The position numbers were made by a program, and so were the translations under genes. The notes under the pieces are model-generated. The model ran no database searches and was not told the DNA's origin. It saw only the letters and a program-made list of their open reading frames with translations. DNA of 64,000 bases from assembly GCA_030220185.1 (NCBI GenBank), contig JASPKZ010001264.1, positions 61,694 to 125,693 on the forward strand, given 5' to 3'. Shown piece after piece: positions 1 to 60,497 of the stretch. Numbering within the stretch: position 1 is the first letter of the stretch; each line of letters starts with the position of its first letter. This DNA is from Diploptera punctata (Eukaryota; Arthropoda; Insecta; Blattodea; Blaberidae).

Positions 1-84
1 TACTATCTGGGTATTGACTTTCTTATTAGTTATTAAAAGATCTAATATAATAAATTTGGGAATTTTTAACATTATTGAGGTTTT

Positions 85-870
85 ATTGATATGAATCAAA
101 TGAATCGTGAATTCTTCTTACCTCATACTTCTATGTTTTTTTTTAAACACAGCACCGCAGTATCGGCGACCATTGTCACCATCATCAGCTGTTTTCACAA
201 CAGTCAATTTTTTCTTTTGCCAGTAATTATCCAAACTGCCATCTGGTATTCTTTTGAAGGAACCATTTTCTAAACTGCCATCTGTTGTATTTTTGAAGAA
301 CTTTGTAATCAAGCTTGGTTCGTCCGGAATCTCGCAGTTCATGTTTTTTTGAATATATATCTTTTCCCAAACTGTTATTTCCAAAGGTTTGGATAAATGT
401 TTCAAAAGTTTTGCTTCTTTTTTCAGTTCTATGATTCTCTAATAAACTATGTGCTGCTATAGCCGATTTTTCAATTTCTCCATTCTTTATGTTTCTTTTT
501 TACAAATTTCCAAGTTCCTTTTTGTTTTTCCTATATATATCCTATTGAAATCTTTGCAATCAATATGATAATTAATTTGGGAAAAGATATATATTAAAAA
601 AAAAAAACATACTAGAACCATGAACTTCGAGATTCCAGACGAAACAAGCTTGATTACAAAGTTCTTCAAAAATACAACAGATGGCGGTTTAGAAAATGAT
701 TCCTTCAAAAGAACACCAGATGGCAGTTGGGTAATTACTGGCAAAAGAAAAAAATTGACAGTCGTGAAAACAGTTGATGATGGTGATGATGGTCGCCGAT
801 ACTGCGGTGCTGTGTTTAAAAAAAAACATAGAAGTATGAGGTAAGAAGCATTCACAATTCATATATTCTT
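85..870. repeat. Penelope-like element 3' end, inverted pair (PLE-a)
   Basis: Two copies of a PLE endonuclease C-terminus plus 3' UTR face each other. The minus copy is read from about 550 down to 100 and the plus copy from 600 to 860. The protein traces share the PLE pattern IYIGKTKR (minus, about 500), VWEKIYIQK and NFEIPDE. Downstream are copies of a hammerhead-like core (CUGAUGA, a six-bp stem II GGUGAC/GUCGCC), but GAAA is replaced by GAUA and the cleavage triplet is GUG, so both ribozymes are probably dead. The reading frame runs through the ribozyme-like sequence. Family assignment rests on similarity to the better copies near 16 and 42 kb. Confidence 0.65.
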
Positions 871-1264
871 ATTAAAAGATTACACAGGCTTCATTTATTT
901 ATTGGTGCTAATGTGCTATGAAGAACATGGAGTGTGTGAGGTGAGATGATGGACGGCTCATTTCAATTTTATTACTGTGAAAGCCTCATAATGTTAATTC
1001 CTATCATATGTTTTATGAAATAATTATAATTTCCTTGTGTTATCATATGCATTTAACAGATTTTTTTTACAACTCGAAGTTCTATTACTTGAGTTTTTCG
1101 ATATGTTGAAGGATATATCATGCACAAAACATGAAGCACATTTAATAATCAAATATCAATCCATAAAACATTTTTTAACTCAAATTTTGGATGGCAATAC
1201 TTGTTCAATAATGTACAAAATAGACAGACTGAAACCATTACTTTAAGCAAAGTATGTGATAGTT

Positions 1265-1800
1265 ATAGAAAATGAATCTACGACACCTCAGGGGTCCTCA
1301 TCTAGGGAATATGTGGATGGCGACCACAAGGTGACCAAGCTGAGCAAAACATTTCTTCCACTTACTTGTGTTTTGCACTCTCTTAACTTTACTATCTAAC
1401 TCTTGTTTTTTTCAACCCCGACACTATTAGGGCATCCGAGGGCTGGGAATCTTTCCTTTCTTCCATTTTTTCATTCCTTTGTTTTCTTTTCTTCTCCAGA
1501 AAAGTCTGACCAGAGGCTATAAGATGGCAGCCCCATCACTGGTCTTGCCTTCCTTTGGCCAGCAACCAATCGAAGGGACTATTATTATGCTTTCAAGTTT
1601 TATACGAGAATTTCCCGGAAGAATACCAACTAAATTGGAAACACCATCTTGAAAGAATGAGTTCAAATCGGATCCCCAAAGCTGTTTATATTTATATACC
1701 AAGAGGACGAAGATCTCTGGGCCGTCCTATGAAACGCTGGAGGAAACATTTTCTATAAGATCGTAACAGGTTTTGGCCTAATACTTGGAAGGAAGAAGAA
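1265..1800 (+). repeat. SINE-like repeat with RTE-type 3' tail, copy 1
   Basis: A unit starting near the CCTCAGGG..CATCTAGGG region and ending in CTAATACTTGGAAGGAAGAAGAA. Other copies lie at 33865-34290 (minus) and, as the central part only, at 29082-29262. The last 150 bases encode the C-terminal tail typical of RTE-like non-LTR elements (WKHHLERMSSNRIPKA...GRPMKRW), while the 5' two thirds are non-coding. This is the layout expected of a SINE that borrowed its 3' end from an RTE-like partner. No Pol III box was identified in its head. Confidence 0.55.
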
Positions 1801-2139
1801 TACACGACACCTGCAGTAGGGACTCTATTGTGTCTAAACATATTGTTTTTCTACCCTTAGGAATTCCGGTTCTTATAAAAATGCAAAAACATTATTTTCT
1901 ATAGAATTCAGTGAAGAATACTGTAGTAGAGTCTAGAATCTCATTTTTAATTACAGTATGTACAGTACATGCAGTGTATTTATTTTTTATTTTGTATTTT
2001 CTAAATCTCAAATTTTTGATAATTCAAAGCTTTATGTCTGCCCAAAAATACTTCGACATATCAAAGTTAGACTATATTTTAACAATTTTAGTACTTTTTT
2101 TTTTAATTCTATGATATAATGAAAATCCTCTATTTTCTC
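1801..2139. other. unassigned AT-rich intronic or flanking sequence
   Basis: No exon, repeat copy or RNA motif was recognised here. An open frame of about 67 codons (1911-2114) is AT-rich and looks fortuitous. Confidence 0.5.
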
Positions 2140-2455
2140 TCCATGGTGTGACTGGCCTAGAAGGACTTTGGCTTACCAGCCAGCTGCTGGCATTACATCT
2201 ATATGTGTTAATCACAGAGGTAGACAATCCTGCCAGTGTAGGAGTGACATGTGCTCAACATGTCAGGTCCCCCACCCATTATAGCTGGTTTTCTCAATCT
2301 GGAGCCACTACTCATTGTAGCTACCCAAATTCTTCATGATGCTGGGTGGGCACCAGTCCCATACTGGTAGAAATTACCTGAGATAATTTCATCCCCATGG
2401 AGACCCAAACCAGCACAAGTCCCATATCTCTGTATTGGAGTATGAAATAAATTAT
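2140..2455 (-). repeat. tRNA-headed SINE family S1, copy 1
   Basis: About 310 bp shared with 45155-45475 and 61020-61320 (TGGCCTAGAAGG, GTGACATGTG, TCTGGAGCCACTACT, CTGGGTGGGCACC). The tRNA-like head is at the right end on the minus strand. It is best preserved in the 45-kb copy, where GGTTCAAGTCTCC matches a Pol III B box and an A-box-like AATGGTTAAGG lies upstream. In this copy the head is cut short. Confidence 0.55.
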
Positions 2456-2501
2456 TATAGAATAAAAAAACAATTTTAATATTAGATTATGTTTGAAGTA
2501 C

Positions 2502-51549
<49,048 letters not shown>

Positions 51550-51599
51550 CTGTGAATATAAAAAAAAAATACAAATAATATAAATAATAATCAACATCA

Positions 51600-52355
51600 T
51601 ACCCATATAGAATATATGTGTGGGAAATAACACTATGAGATATATTTTAATTATATTTGAGTTGCGTTTTTTGACTCACCTCATATTTCTTGATTTTTAT
51701 GCAGACCGGTTTCGTTGCTAACTGTACAACATTCTCGATGCATCACAACTGTTTTCCCGCGGTTGTCCCTCCTGCAAATTGATTTCTGCACCCTCTGTTG
51801 GCTGACCGATAAACTTCCAAATCAAACCCCTCTTCCTTTCACCGGGAATTTCAAAATTCATGGTTTTGTCTTATTCTTGCATATGTAAATTTTCTCCCAA
51901 ATTGTGAGTTCCTTAGATTTTTCCAACTGTTTAAGTAATTTTGTCTAAGTTTCGATTTTGGTGTTTTTCTGACCATGCATGTGCAGCTATTGAAGATTTT
52001 TCTATTTTTCCATTTTTAACATTTCTAAGGTGTTCCTAAATTTAAATATAAGATATACCTCATAGTGTGAATTCCTAAAAAAGTAATTTAACCATCTGCA
52101 AGAATAAAAAGAAAACCATGATTTTTAAATTCCCGAAGAGAAAAAAATAAAAAATTTGAAAGTTCATCGGTCAGCCAACAGAGGGAGGAGCAGAAATCAA
52201 CTTAAAGGATGGACAACTGCAAAACAACAGTTGGAATGCATCAACAATGTCGCACAAAAGCAACGAAACCAGGTCTGCATAAAAATTAAGAAATATAAGG
52301 TGTGTCAAAATAACCAACTCAATAATTAAAAGAAACCTCATACTGTTATTTCCTA
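51600..52355. mobile_element. PLE-derived element with inverted arms and variant hammerheads
   Basis: The minus arm (51660-52040) contains endonuclease traces (NLHMQE, QIWEK-type, NFEIPGERKRGLIWKF) and a ribozyme at 51699-51743. The plus arm (52110-52310) has the matching NFEIP-like block, CAGCCAACAGAGGGAGGAGCAG and a more decayed ribozyme. The right end is AACCTCATACTGTTATTTCC, and the left begins GGGAAATAACACTATGAGAT. Confidence 0.7.
51699..51743 (-). ncRNA. hammerhead-like ribozyme, variant core
   Basis: Stem I AUGCA/UGCAU, box UCGAGAA, U, stem II GUUG/CAAC, GAAAC, CG, GUC, cut before UGCAU. U at position 3 and A at 8 are compatible with a swapped pair, but position 4 is C, which should hurt activity. 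Confidence 0.45.
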
Positions 52356-52544
52356 CATATATTAAATATTTACCAAGTTGTTATTTCAATTATTGTATGT
52401 CCAAATGTAAAGTGCACATGAATATAAGGTGTAGGAAAGTATAAAAAAATGAATACAAGGTTAACCTTAAATCAGAGATGTATGACAGCAAAGCAAAGAA
52501 TTAAGATCAGATCACAAATTATGTATCGTATATCATAACAAGTG

Positions 52545-52850
52545 GGGCACGCCGTAGCGTAGTGGTTAAGGCACTGCGCTACAAGCTGGAAGGTCGAGGG
52601 TTCAAGTCCCGTGGGGTCACAATTTTTAAACTGACCCAAACCTTCTGGCGGCACTATGGCCCTGGGTCGACTCAGCCTCTAACAGAAATGAGTACCAGCC
52701 ACTTGCTCTGGGGTAAAGGCGGCCATCACGCAGGGTTGACAACCCGGCTGACATCAAGTGCCGATTGTCCAGAAAAAGTGGGAGCCTTAACCTCCTACTA
52801 CCCCAAGGGCCTCCGGGCCTGTTGTGGGATTACTTTACTTATATCATAAC
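52545..52850 (+). repeat. tRNA-headed SINE family S7
   Basis: Head GCCGTAGCGTAGTGGTTAAGG with B box GGGTTCAAGTCCC (52600) and good spacing. Body GGCGGCACTATGGCCCTGGG, GAAATGAGTACCAGCC, CATCACGCAGGGTTGAC, GGGCCTCCGGGCCTG. GC-rich against its surroundings, so probably recent. Confidence 0.65.
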
Positions 52851-52919
52851 AAGTGAGATGGAAGCAATCAACACTTTATGAAAACAACTCCTAAATCACA
52901 TACATTCATTCTCTAAAGC

Positions 52920-53110
52920 TGTATATTGAGCGACTTCAAATCGGCACTCCAAGCATTATCATCACCATATCCCATCCACAGCATAGTACACGAAATTCAC
53001 AGTTCATTAACAATCTTACAAGGGCAAAAAAAAAAAAAAAATACATGTTTCCAATGGATTCCATCTCACTGTGGTAATGTAGGAAATGAAATAGCAGATT
53101 ACCTAGCAAC

Positions 53111-53143
<33 letters not shown>

Positions 53144-53565
53144 CAAAATAAAACAAAGTAGCTCAAACAAAATTTCATACATCAAAAACAGGCATAAATT
53201 ACAAAATAAACTCATCCTGCAAAGAATACACAGAAAAGAAGTTCTAACAAAAAATGGGGAAGTTTGTTAAAAAAAATAATCAAATCCCTGACTACCCAAG
53301 AAGTAGAGCTGTTGCTATTTTTAGGATGACTACAGGACATGACTGTTTGGTAGCACACTCACATAAAATTAACATTTTTGAATCCTCATCCTGCATACTA
53401 TGTGAAGATCCAAACTCTGTGATGAACACTGTAATGCTCTTACAAATACAACTGGAGAACTGTCATCATAACTAGTTAGACGTTACTGGGAAGCCAGAAG
53501 GAAAATTGAAATCCTCCAATTCCAAGAGCATTAGCAAACCAACCAACCAACCAACCAACCAATCA
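52920..53565 (+). pseudogene. I-like non-LTR RNase H fragment with (AACC)n tail
   Basis: SDFKSALQALSSPYP, FQWIPSHCGNVGNEIADYLA (RNase H end), two A-runs (53027, 53110-53138), then RAVAIFRMTTGHDCLVAHS, SSCILCEDPNS, YWEARRKIEIL and a 3' (AACC)n microsatellite at 53537-53562, the likely 3' tail of this family. Confidence 0.7.
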
Positions 53566-53574
53566 AACTACTCT

Positions 53575-53850
53575 AATGTATTTGAAAAGAAAAATATACG
53601 CCTAGACTGGGGTTTGAACCCAGGACCTTTGACTTTCTATGTCAATGCTCTTCCAGGGTTTGAACCCAGGACCTTTGACTTTCTATGTCAATGCTCTTCC
53701 ATCTATGGAAGAGCATGACATAGAAAGTCAAAGGTCCATGGAAGAGCATTGACATAGAAAGTCAAAGGTCCTGGGTTCAAACCCCAGTCAAGGCGTATAT
53801 TTTTCTTTTCAAATATAATTTGTCCATCATTAAGGTGTCAAAAACGAATA
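53575..53850. repeat. SINE family S3, inverted tRNA-like heads with tandem copies
   Basis: A minus head with GGGGTTTGAACCCAGGACC, then a partial tandem copy, then inverse CATGGAAGAGCATTGACATAGAAAG and GGGTTCAAACCCC, all with CAAATATAATTTGTCCATCATTAAGG borders. Closely related to 3565-3905. Confidence 0.6.
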
Positions 53851-53959
53851 ATACTACTCTAATGTTTGGCTTCTATTGGCTAAAATCTTTCTTTTTAGAG
53901 TCTCTATCAAACTTGTATTGTTGGAAGTACTTTCTTAGAGCAATAATAAGAATAAAGTT

Positions 53960-54400
53960 ACTGATAGCTAAATATCTTCTTCTTCTTATTCTTAAATGGC
54001 ACTACAGCTAAATAAGGACCTTTGCCTCCTCAATGTGCCTCCTCCAGACATCCCTCTCCATAGAAAGTCTTTCCCAATGGTTTATTTGACATATTTAAGA
54101 TCCTGGCACACACAATCCTACCATCTATTCTTAGGTCTTCCTCTCAATCTGGTTCCTTGAGGTTGTGAACAGAAGATTTGTTTTACTTTTCTATTATTTG
54201 GCATTCTATTAATACGTCCAATCCATCTCAAACGGCCAAGCCTTGTGTGTGAGATAATATCAAGATCTCCCAATAATTGTATAATGTTATCTACACAAAC
54301 TGCTCCCAATATTCTCCTCAATATCTTTCTTTCAAAAATATTTAAATGTTTACAGATATAAGAGTCGAGTGCCCAAGTTTCAGAACCGTAACAGGTAGCT
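53960..54400 (-). pseudogene. RTE-like RT C-terminal fragment
   Basis: Minus: CYGSETWALDSYI (54400), IFERKILRRILGAVC, LGRLRWIGRINRMPNNRKVK, QPQGTRLRGRPKNRW, then the tail to about 53980. Confidence 0.65.
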
Positions 54401-54532
54401 AATAATGAAAGAGAAAAATTAGTAAGAAGCCAGAAGTGAATATGTAAGATTTAACTTCAATTTAGGTTCCTTGTAATGGAGAGAATACTAACCAAGTGAA
54501 TGTCTTTTGATGCAAGTTTACAAAGAAAAGAT

Positions 54533-55718
54533 ACACTGCTCAAAACAATTAGAGGAACACTGAAATATGCAAAGATTTTTTCATTGGATAAAGGTACAAA
54601 CATGAAATTAATAAAGTACATTATTTGTGGTTATTTATTTATTTATTTATTGCTCATGTCAGTACAAACAAATGAATAACGCTGACAATTAACTTTTCAA
54701 TAATTCCGCTATGTAAGCAATTGAATCTTGTGCTTATTTTTCAAAGTTAAACACTTGTTATATAGAGTTAGTATCGTGTATGGCCTCCACGACATTCGAT
54801 GACACTTTGGCACCTTCGTGGCATGCTCCCAATAAGATTCTGGATTTCCTCTTGCGGGATATTCTCCCATTCCTCCTTCAGAGCATCTCCAAGTTGCTGC
54901 AGAGTTTGTGGAGCTTGATGTTGGTTCCTGATCTTCCTGTCTAGAAGATCCCATAAGTGTTCAATAGGGTTGAGGTCTGGGCTGACCGCTGGCCACTCCA
55001 TTACCTCAATTTCATTCCTCCTCAGGAAATCCCTGGTGACAGCCGCAGAATGTGCCCTGGCATTATCCTGCATAAAGAGAAATCCAGGGCCTACTCCGAT
55101 GGCAGCAGGTACTACATGCTCTTCCAGAACGTGCTCGATATACCGGACAGCATTCAGTCGCTGGGGAACAAGTACAAGCTCCATATGATTGTTGTACATA
55201 ACTCCGGCCACACCATTATGGAACCTCCTCCGAATCTATCAATTTCCTGTACAGCCTCTGCAGAAAATCTTTCTCCTGGCCGTCCCCACACCCTCAATCG
55301 ACCATCACAACGTGTAAGACGATACCTGGATTCGTCCAAGAAGAGCACAGACTCCCACTGGTTCTGGTTCCAATCACCATGGTTTTCAGCATACGTACAT
55401 CTTGCTGCCTTATGCCCATTTGTTAAGCGTGGTTTTTTAACGGGCCTTTTTGGACGAATATTCTCTTTCCTTAATCTGTTCCTTATGGTTTGGTCTAAAA
55501 CCCGGATTCTGGAAGCCATATGAAGGTCATTCTGCAGGTCTTTTGCAGTTTTTGTACGCTGTCGAAGAGTAGAAATAACAACGTATCTGTCATCCTGTGG
55601 GGCTTGTTTTAAATTTATGGCCCTGGCCACGTCTTCTATAATACTGACCTGTCTCTCTGTGCCTGTTACGTAACCTGGACACCACGGAAGGAGAAACTCC
55701 AAGCTCTCTAATTTTATT
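54533..55718 (-). mobile_element. Tc1-type DNA transposon, 5' truncated
   Basis: The left end carries a Tc1-like terminal repeat, CACTGCTCAAAACAATTAGAGG (54535). The right end lacks its mirror and stops inside the transposase N-terminus, where it meets an RTE RT at about 55718. Confidence 0.75.
54768..55718 (-). pseudogene. Tc1 transposase (DD34E), frameshifted
   Basis: HTH start LGVSPSVVSRLRNRHRETGQ (55715-55655), then VISTLRQRTKTAKDLQ, IRNRLRKENIRPKRPVKKP, WESVLFLDESRY (first Asp), GGSIMVW, then after a shift GVMYNNHMELV, FMQDNARAHSA (second Asp), EWPAVSPDLNPIEHLWDLL (Glu). By count 34 residues separate the second Asp and Glu, the Tc1 class. Shifts near 55600 and 55210. Confidence 0.85.
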
Positions 55719-57330
55719 GATATTTACTTCCAGTCCTAATTTCTTAGTGTTACTCAATAGTGTGTGTGCGTTGTCCTTTAGTATCTCCTCGCTATCGGTC
55801 AATAATACTACATCATCAGCATAAACTAACAGCTTAATAATACCATTGAATTGTAAGCCTTCCTCATTCTCCAAAGATTTAATGGCATGCTCTAGTACAA
55901 AATTAAATAGTAGAGGAGATAGTGCATCTCCTTGCTTCAACCCATGCTGGATTTCTAAAGTGTCCGAAAATTGTTTGCCTACACGCACCCTACTCTTTGT
56001 GCCATTTAGACACATTTGTATAAGTCTAACTTTTTAGGAATTCTGAACTCCAGCAGGATATTATATAACTTCTCCCTCTTAATTGAATCACATGCATTTT
56101 TGAAGTCAACATATAATTGATGTACAGTACCATTTCTTTTTTAAAATCTGTCTTATACTAAAAATCTGAACTGTTTCGGCTCAACTGCACTTCTACTAGC
56201 ACTTGATTTTTCAGTTATATTGTTGTAAACTATAGCTCTTCTTCTGTATTTACTAACTTTATTTAATATTTTAAATTTTTTCAAACAATTTTTATAACAT
56301 TATTAGACAATTTTGAAGTATTTATTTAAATATGCAAATATTTATATTATGACACTGTTAGACAATATTGTGATGCTAATTGCTATTTTCTCCACAGAGT
56401 ATATTACTTAGTCTATGATTTTTCGATCGCTGTTTTGGGTTATCGCTGGTTGGATCAGCGTTAGGGAGTGATAAGTAAGTGTACACCCATTTTTAATAAA
56501 CGTTTGATCATTTTAATGTTATTAATATATTTTTTAAACACACATTTGGGGATTTATTGCAAATATTGGTCATTTAAATTTCATAGCGACGGATAGTTAT
56601 CAAGGAAGATAATCGATAAGTGGTTCGATTGTGGGTTATTGCTGGCTCTATAAACTCTGGCACATGCACACTTTTGTTCTACAGGACTTTGAAAATATTT
56701 CACGCTAGTTTAAGTGCAGTTAATCCCCTGTTTCTTCTAAATGCACATTGATGATCTCATTGATGATGTCATCAATATAGGGAGTAAATCTGCTTACTAA
56801 TGTATTTGTTAGAATTTTGCAAGAAGTTGAAAGTAATGAGATGCCCCTGTAGTTGTTGCAATCAGTTTTATCTCCTTTCTTATAAATTGGTACGATAATT
56901 GATTCCTTCCATTCATCTGGAAGAGCTTCTTTTTCCCAAATCATACTAAGCAACCAGTGAATCTTGTCCATCAATTTTTCTCCCCCTGATTTTATCAGTT
57001 CTGCTGGGATCTCATCCGAACCTGATGCTTTATACATCTTCAATTATTCTATCGCCATTTCAACCTCTAACGCACTTGGTTCTGCAACTAGCATTTCTGC
57101 TGTCTGTAAATTATCCTCCTCAATGTCCTGTTCTGTATGTACATTTAATAGCTGATTAAAGAGACTTTTCCATCTATTTAATACACTCCTGGAATCTGCA
57201 ATCATATCCCCATTTTCATTACGAATCATGTTTGTTCTAACCTGAAACCCTTTTTCTCTATCCTAATTCCCTGATATAATTCTCTAATGTTCCTATTTTT
57301 TTGCGTTCATTTCAAGATCATAATCTTCTC
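55719..57330 (-). pseudogene. RTE-like non-LTR RT, joined to Tc1 and split by a MITE
   Basis: Minus order: ENGDMIADSRSVLNRW (57220), KASGSDEIPAELIKSGG (57030), WKESIIVPIYKKGDKTDCNN and YRGISLLSTSCKIL, HQCAFRRNRG at 56750-56724, then after the insertion IFSIRQIL and VHQLYVDFKNACDS (56130), CLNGTKSRVRVGKQ, QHGLKQGDALSPLLFN, catalytic LVYADDVVLL (55828-55799), LGLEVNINKI, where it fuses to the Tc1 HTH. Frame breaks at 56040 and 56730. Confidence 0.85.
56181..56723. mobile_element. TTAA-type MITE, 535 bp, inside the RTE
   Basis: Ends CTGCACTTCTACTAGC and (inverted) CTGCACTTAAACTAGCG are imperfect 18-bp inverted repeats, flanked by TCAA (56181-56184) and TTAA (56720-56723). Removing it rejoins FRRNRG to the IFSIRQIL block of RTE. 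No coding frame. TTAA targets are typical of the piggyBac superfamily. Confidence 0.65.
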
Positions 57331-58584
57331 TCTCAAACCGTACATTTAATATAAAATAATACTCACATTTTCCTCGCTAAATTAGTTTCTCGGTATTGTT
57401 CTTTCACCATTTTGATAAAATGTTCGGAGCTAAATGTTCTGAAGTCAAAATATATCAATACAATCGAATACTACTTTGGCCACATTTTAAACGTAGGAGA
57501 TATCACTAAATTAGTGACATTAGTGATAGGTCATTTGCGAACGAACTGCTTCAATGAAGCGCTTCGTTTCTATGAACTCCTCATTCGTGAAGTGTCATTC
57601 GCGAACGACACTCATGAAGCGTCGTTCAAGAACGAAGTCGTTCGCGAATTAATGTCATTCAAAAATGAAGTGTCTGTGTGTCACACAGTGTGTGAGGCAA
57701 ACTTCACTCCCCCACTCTTTGAAATGTTGAGGGACTGATTTTATTCTCTCACAGCTGCCAAACGAGCGATGTTATAGGCCTATACTGTGTAATGTAATTT
57801 TCATTCCTTTATTTTCGTAAAATAAATGATTGCCAGAAATTATTTAAGATATCTACGGTTAGTAATTATGTAAAATTTGTTGATGCATTATATTAAATTA
57901 TCACAAATATTTCATGCAATCATTTTTGTTGCGTTATTTATCTAATATTTTATAAACCTGAGTATTCAATCATTAATTTCTTTAAAACATAACAATGTTT
58001 CTATAATACTATTATTACATAAAACTTTCCTCATTACAGGATTGCCACAAGGACAAAGTGATGCAGTCAATTAATTTTTGAAATTGATGAAATATGAGTT
58101 TACGATCTATAGCCTACCACATTTCGTAAATATATTAAAAAAAAGTAGTTAGATATTTTAACATTTTTCGGTATTATCGCCTCACTATGCTGCTTCTCCG
58201 TTTATATAAAAGCGGGTGTCGCGCGACAATGCTTGACAATGATTAACATGCGGGATTTTTTAGAGTGGCGGTAGTCGGCATCTTTATATTTAATTATATA
58301 TAACAGCTGCGGGGAAACAAAGCGAGCCGCTGGACAAACATCATAGTGAGGCTACAATACCTCAAATTCTTTGTGGTTGAAAATATTTCAGCCTACATAG
58401 GCCTATTAATAGGAAATAGGAGCAATATTATGATCTAATACTATTATAAATATATTTTATCAACATTATTGAAATGAAATTGCACATTTACTATAAATTA
58501 TCTAGCAGTTTCACAGTATAACTGTCAAAATAAAACATTGCTATTATCATTTAATTAGATTATAACAACACTTAGGCTCCAGTT

Positions 58585-59075
58585 ATTATGTCCGTAACAC
58601 AACAACCTTTGTAGGTTCATTGTATCATAGTGCCCTTCTTAATGAGTTGTTTGTTATGAATACATGAAAATTAAATATATTATACAGTGGGTTACGTAGT
58701 TTGTATTAGTGTTCCTGGTTTCTATACTTCACGATTCACACACGAGTCATATCGTCATTTTCAGAGCTGGGCCCATGGCCTCAAAGAGGAGATAGGGCCT
58801 ATAACCCTCCCTTTTAGATTAGAATAAAATATGGGCTTAGGATTTCAATGTACGTAACACGGCAAACTTTGTGTAGGTTTATTATATTATAGTACCAGTT
58901 GTTTATTAGGCCTATTAATTATGGAAATTGAATCTATTCTACAGTGTTATATAGTCTGTTATGGTATTCCTGGTTTCGACATTTCAGGCGAATGCCTGAA
59001 CATTATTCATAACATATCGCCATTTTGGGCTGGGCCTAGGGTCTCAAGTAGGGGTTTACAACCCCCTTTGAACCT
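58585..59075. repeat. diverged tandem duplication of about 260 bp
   Basis: 58585-58815 and 58845-59075 share TATTATAGT.CC, ATGGAAATTGAAT, GT.TTCCTGGTTTC, ATCG.CATTTT..GAGCTGGGCC and TATAACCC. Inside the hAT-like element. Confidence 0.6.
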
Positions 59076-59339
59076 ATTCTGCAATAAGTTGTTACATAGG
59101 CTCCGAGCCATGAAGAAGTATACGAATGTGCCCCCCTTCCGAATCACCTCGACTAAATATTTTAAACTCGTGTGATTTTCTAGACTATACTTTTTTTTAC
59201 TAAATGAGATGAGGGGAAGGGTTGATATAAAAAGAATGAGTGAATAATAAACATGAAATGACATGATAGGGGAGGGAAGATAAGTGGAGAATGTTGTGAG
59301 ATGAAAAATTCGGGAAAGGGACAATCCCAAGAAAATCCT

Positions 59340-59455
59340 GAAAAATTCCAGTATGGCCCACCAACAATGCTCTCTGGAACCGACAGGATTCAAACCTGGG
59401 ATCCCAGTCGGGATAACCGCGCATTTACCGAGACGGCAACGTTGACATAATAATG
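59340..59455 (-). repeat. tRNA-like SINE head
   Basis: Minus: CAACGTTGCCGTCTCGGTAAATGCGCGG..ATCCCAGGTTTGAATCC, A- and B-box-like blocks about 45 apart. Body undefined. Confidence 0.4.
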
Positions 59456-60497
59456 CAGACATTTAAACTTTAGCATATGTTTCAGATATGATATAGGGAT
59501 TTAATTGTAATTATTTTACTTTAGATATAAATTAACGTTAACATATTTGGATTGTTCAAATAATACTAACAGCACAAGTATTGTTTGTTTATTTCTATTT
59601 ATAAACGTGTTAATATCTACGATCATAATGCGTCAGGAATTTTGCAGTTTGTAGTAATTTCTTTGTGATTGAATTATGATTAGTGATGGATGATAATGAA
59701 TTTATGCTTAACATTGTCTTGATGACTGAACCATGAAAACTTCATGTAATTTGGATGGGTTTAAACTAGGTTCCTTCAGATTACTAATTTCAAATGCTGC
59801 CATCTAAACTAACTCGCTCTGTAGCTAAAGTGAAGCCTTGATTTACATTATATAATCAAATTGTAATTACTATATTAAGATAGATGTTCATGATTGGAAG
59901 TTACGATGTAATGTACTACAGTATATCTGGACCGCCTTCTAATAAAATTGTTGTATTTTATTTTCTAATGCGTGTGAAATTGTAACATATTTATAGCAAT
60001 ATAAAGACGAACACATTTATGATTCACTGAGCTATGTTTAATCTATAAACACGAATAAAATGTTAGATTATATTTAATTGTGCATTTTATATTTTAAAAT
60101 TATTATTAAATATAAATAAAAACGAAACTATTGGATTTATTATTGATAGCATTCCTACTATTTAATTCCTTGGAATATCTTGTTTATAAATAAAATCTAT
60201 AGAGCAGCAGAAAAATAATAATTTGTGCTTGTGAAATAAAGGAATATTCTCTAGTAAATTGTATGAGCTTCAAAGCAGCAATGAAGCTTAGTGAATAAAA
60301 CTGTGGCTTAGGCTCGAGAGTAAAAATATAATTCGCGAGTGGCTAGAGAACGAACGAACGAACGGTCTCGAAGAGTATGTCCCTGCGGCTAGCTTGTGAA
60401 GCAAATAACTACAATGCTTCGTGAGTGAAGCGCTTCATTCTAGTGAGTAAGAGTGAACGAAGTACTTCATAAGAATGAACTACTTTTCCCATCACTA

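Larger units (their letters stand above)
57524..60497. mobile_element. hAT-like non-autonomous element, about 3 kb (tentative)
   Basis: Left TAGTGATAGGTCATTTGCGAACGAACTGCTTCAATGAAGCGCTTCG and right CGAAGTACTTCATAAGAATGAACTACTTTTCCCATCACTA are rough inverted repeats, with many GAACGAA/AAGCG(C)TTC motifs inside each end as in hAT subterminal regions. No transposase frame between. I could not see an 8-bp target duplication. Confidence 0.45.

Noticed and set aside
1..2500. Next POLR3A exon (GSFINISQM block)
   Set aside because: Searched on the minus strand by eye and not found. It must lie left of the window.
54957..55523. 188-residue plus-strand protein
   Set aside because: Longest plus frame here, but exactly antisense to the Tc1 transposase, whose minus-strand DDE motifs are clear.
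57412..57738. 108-residue plus-strand protein
   Set aside because: It spans the GAACGAA/AAGCG repeats at the end of the hAT-like element. Open by composition.
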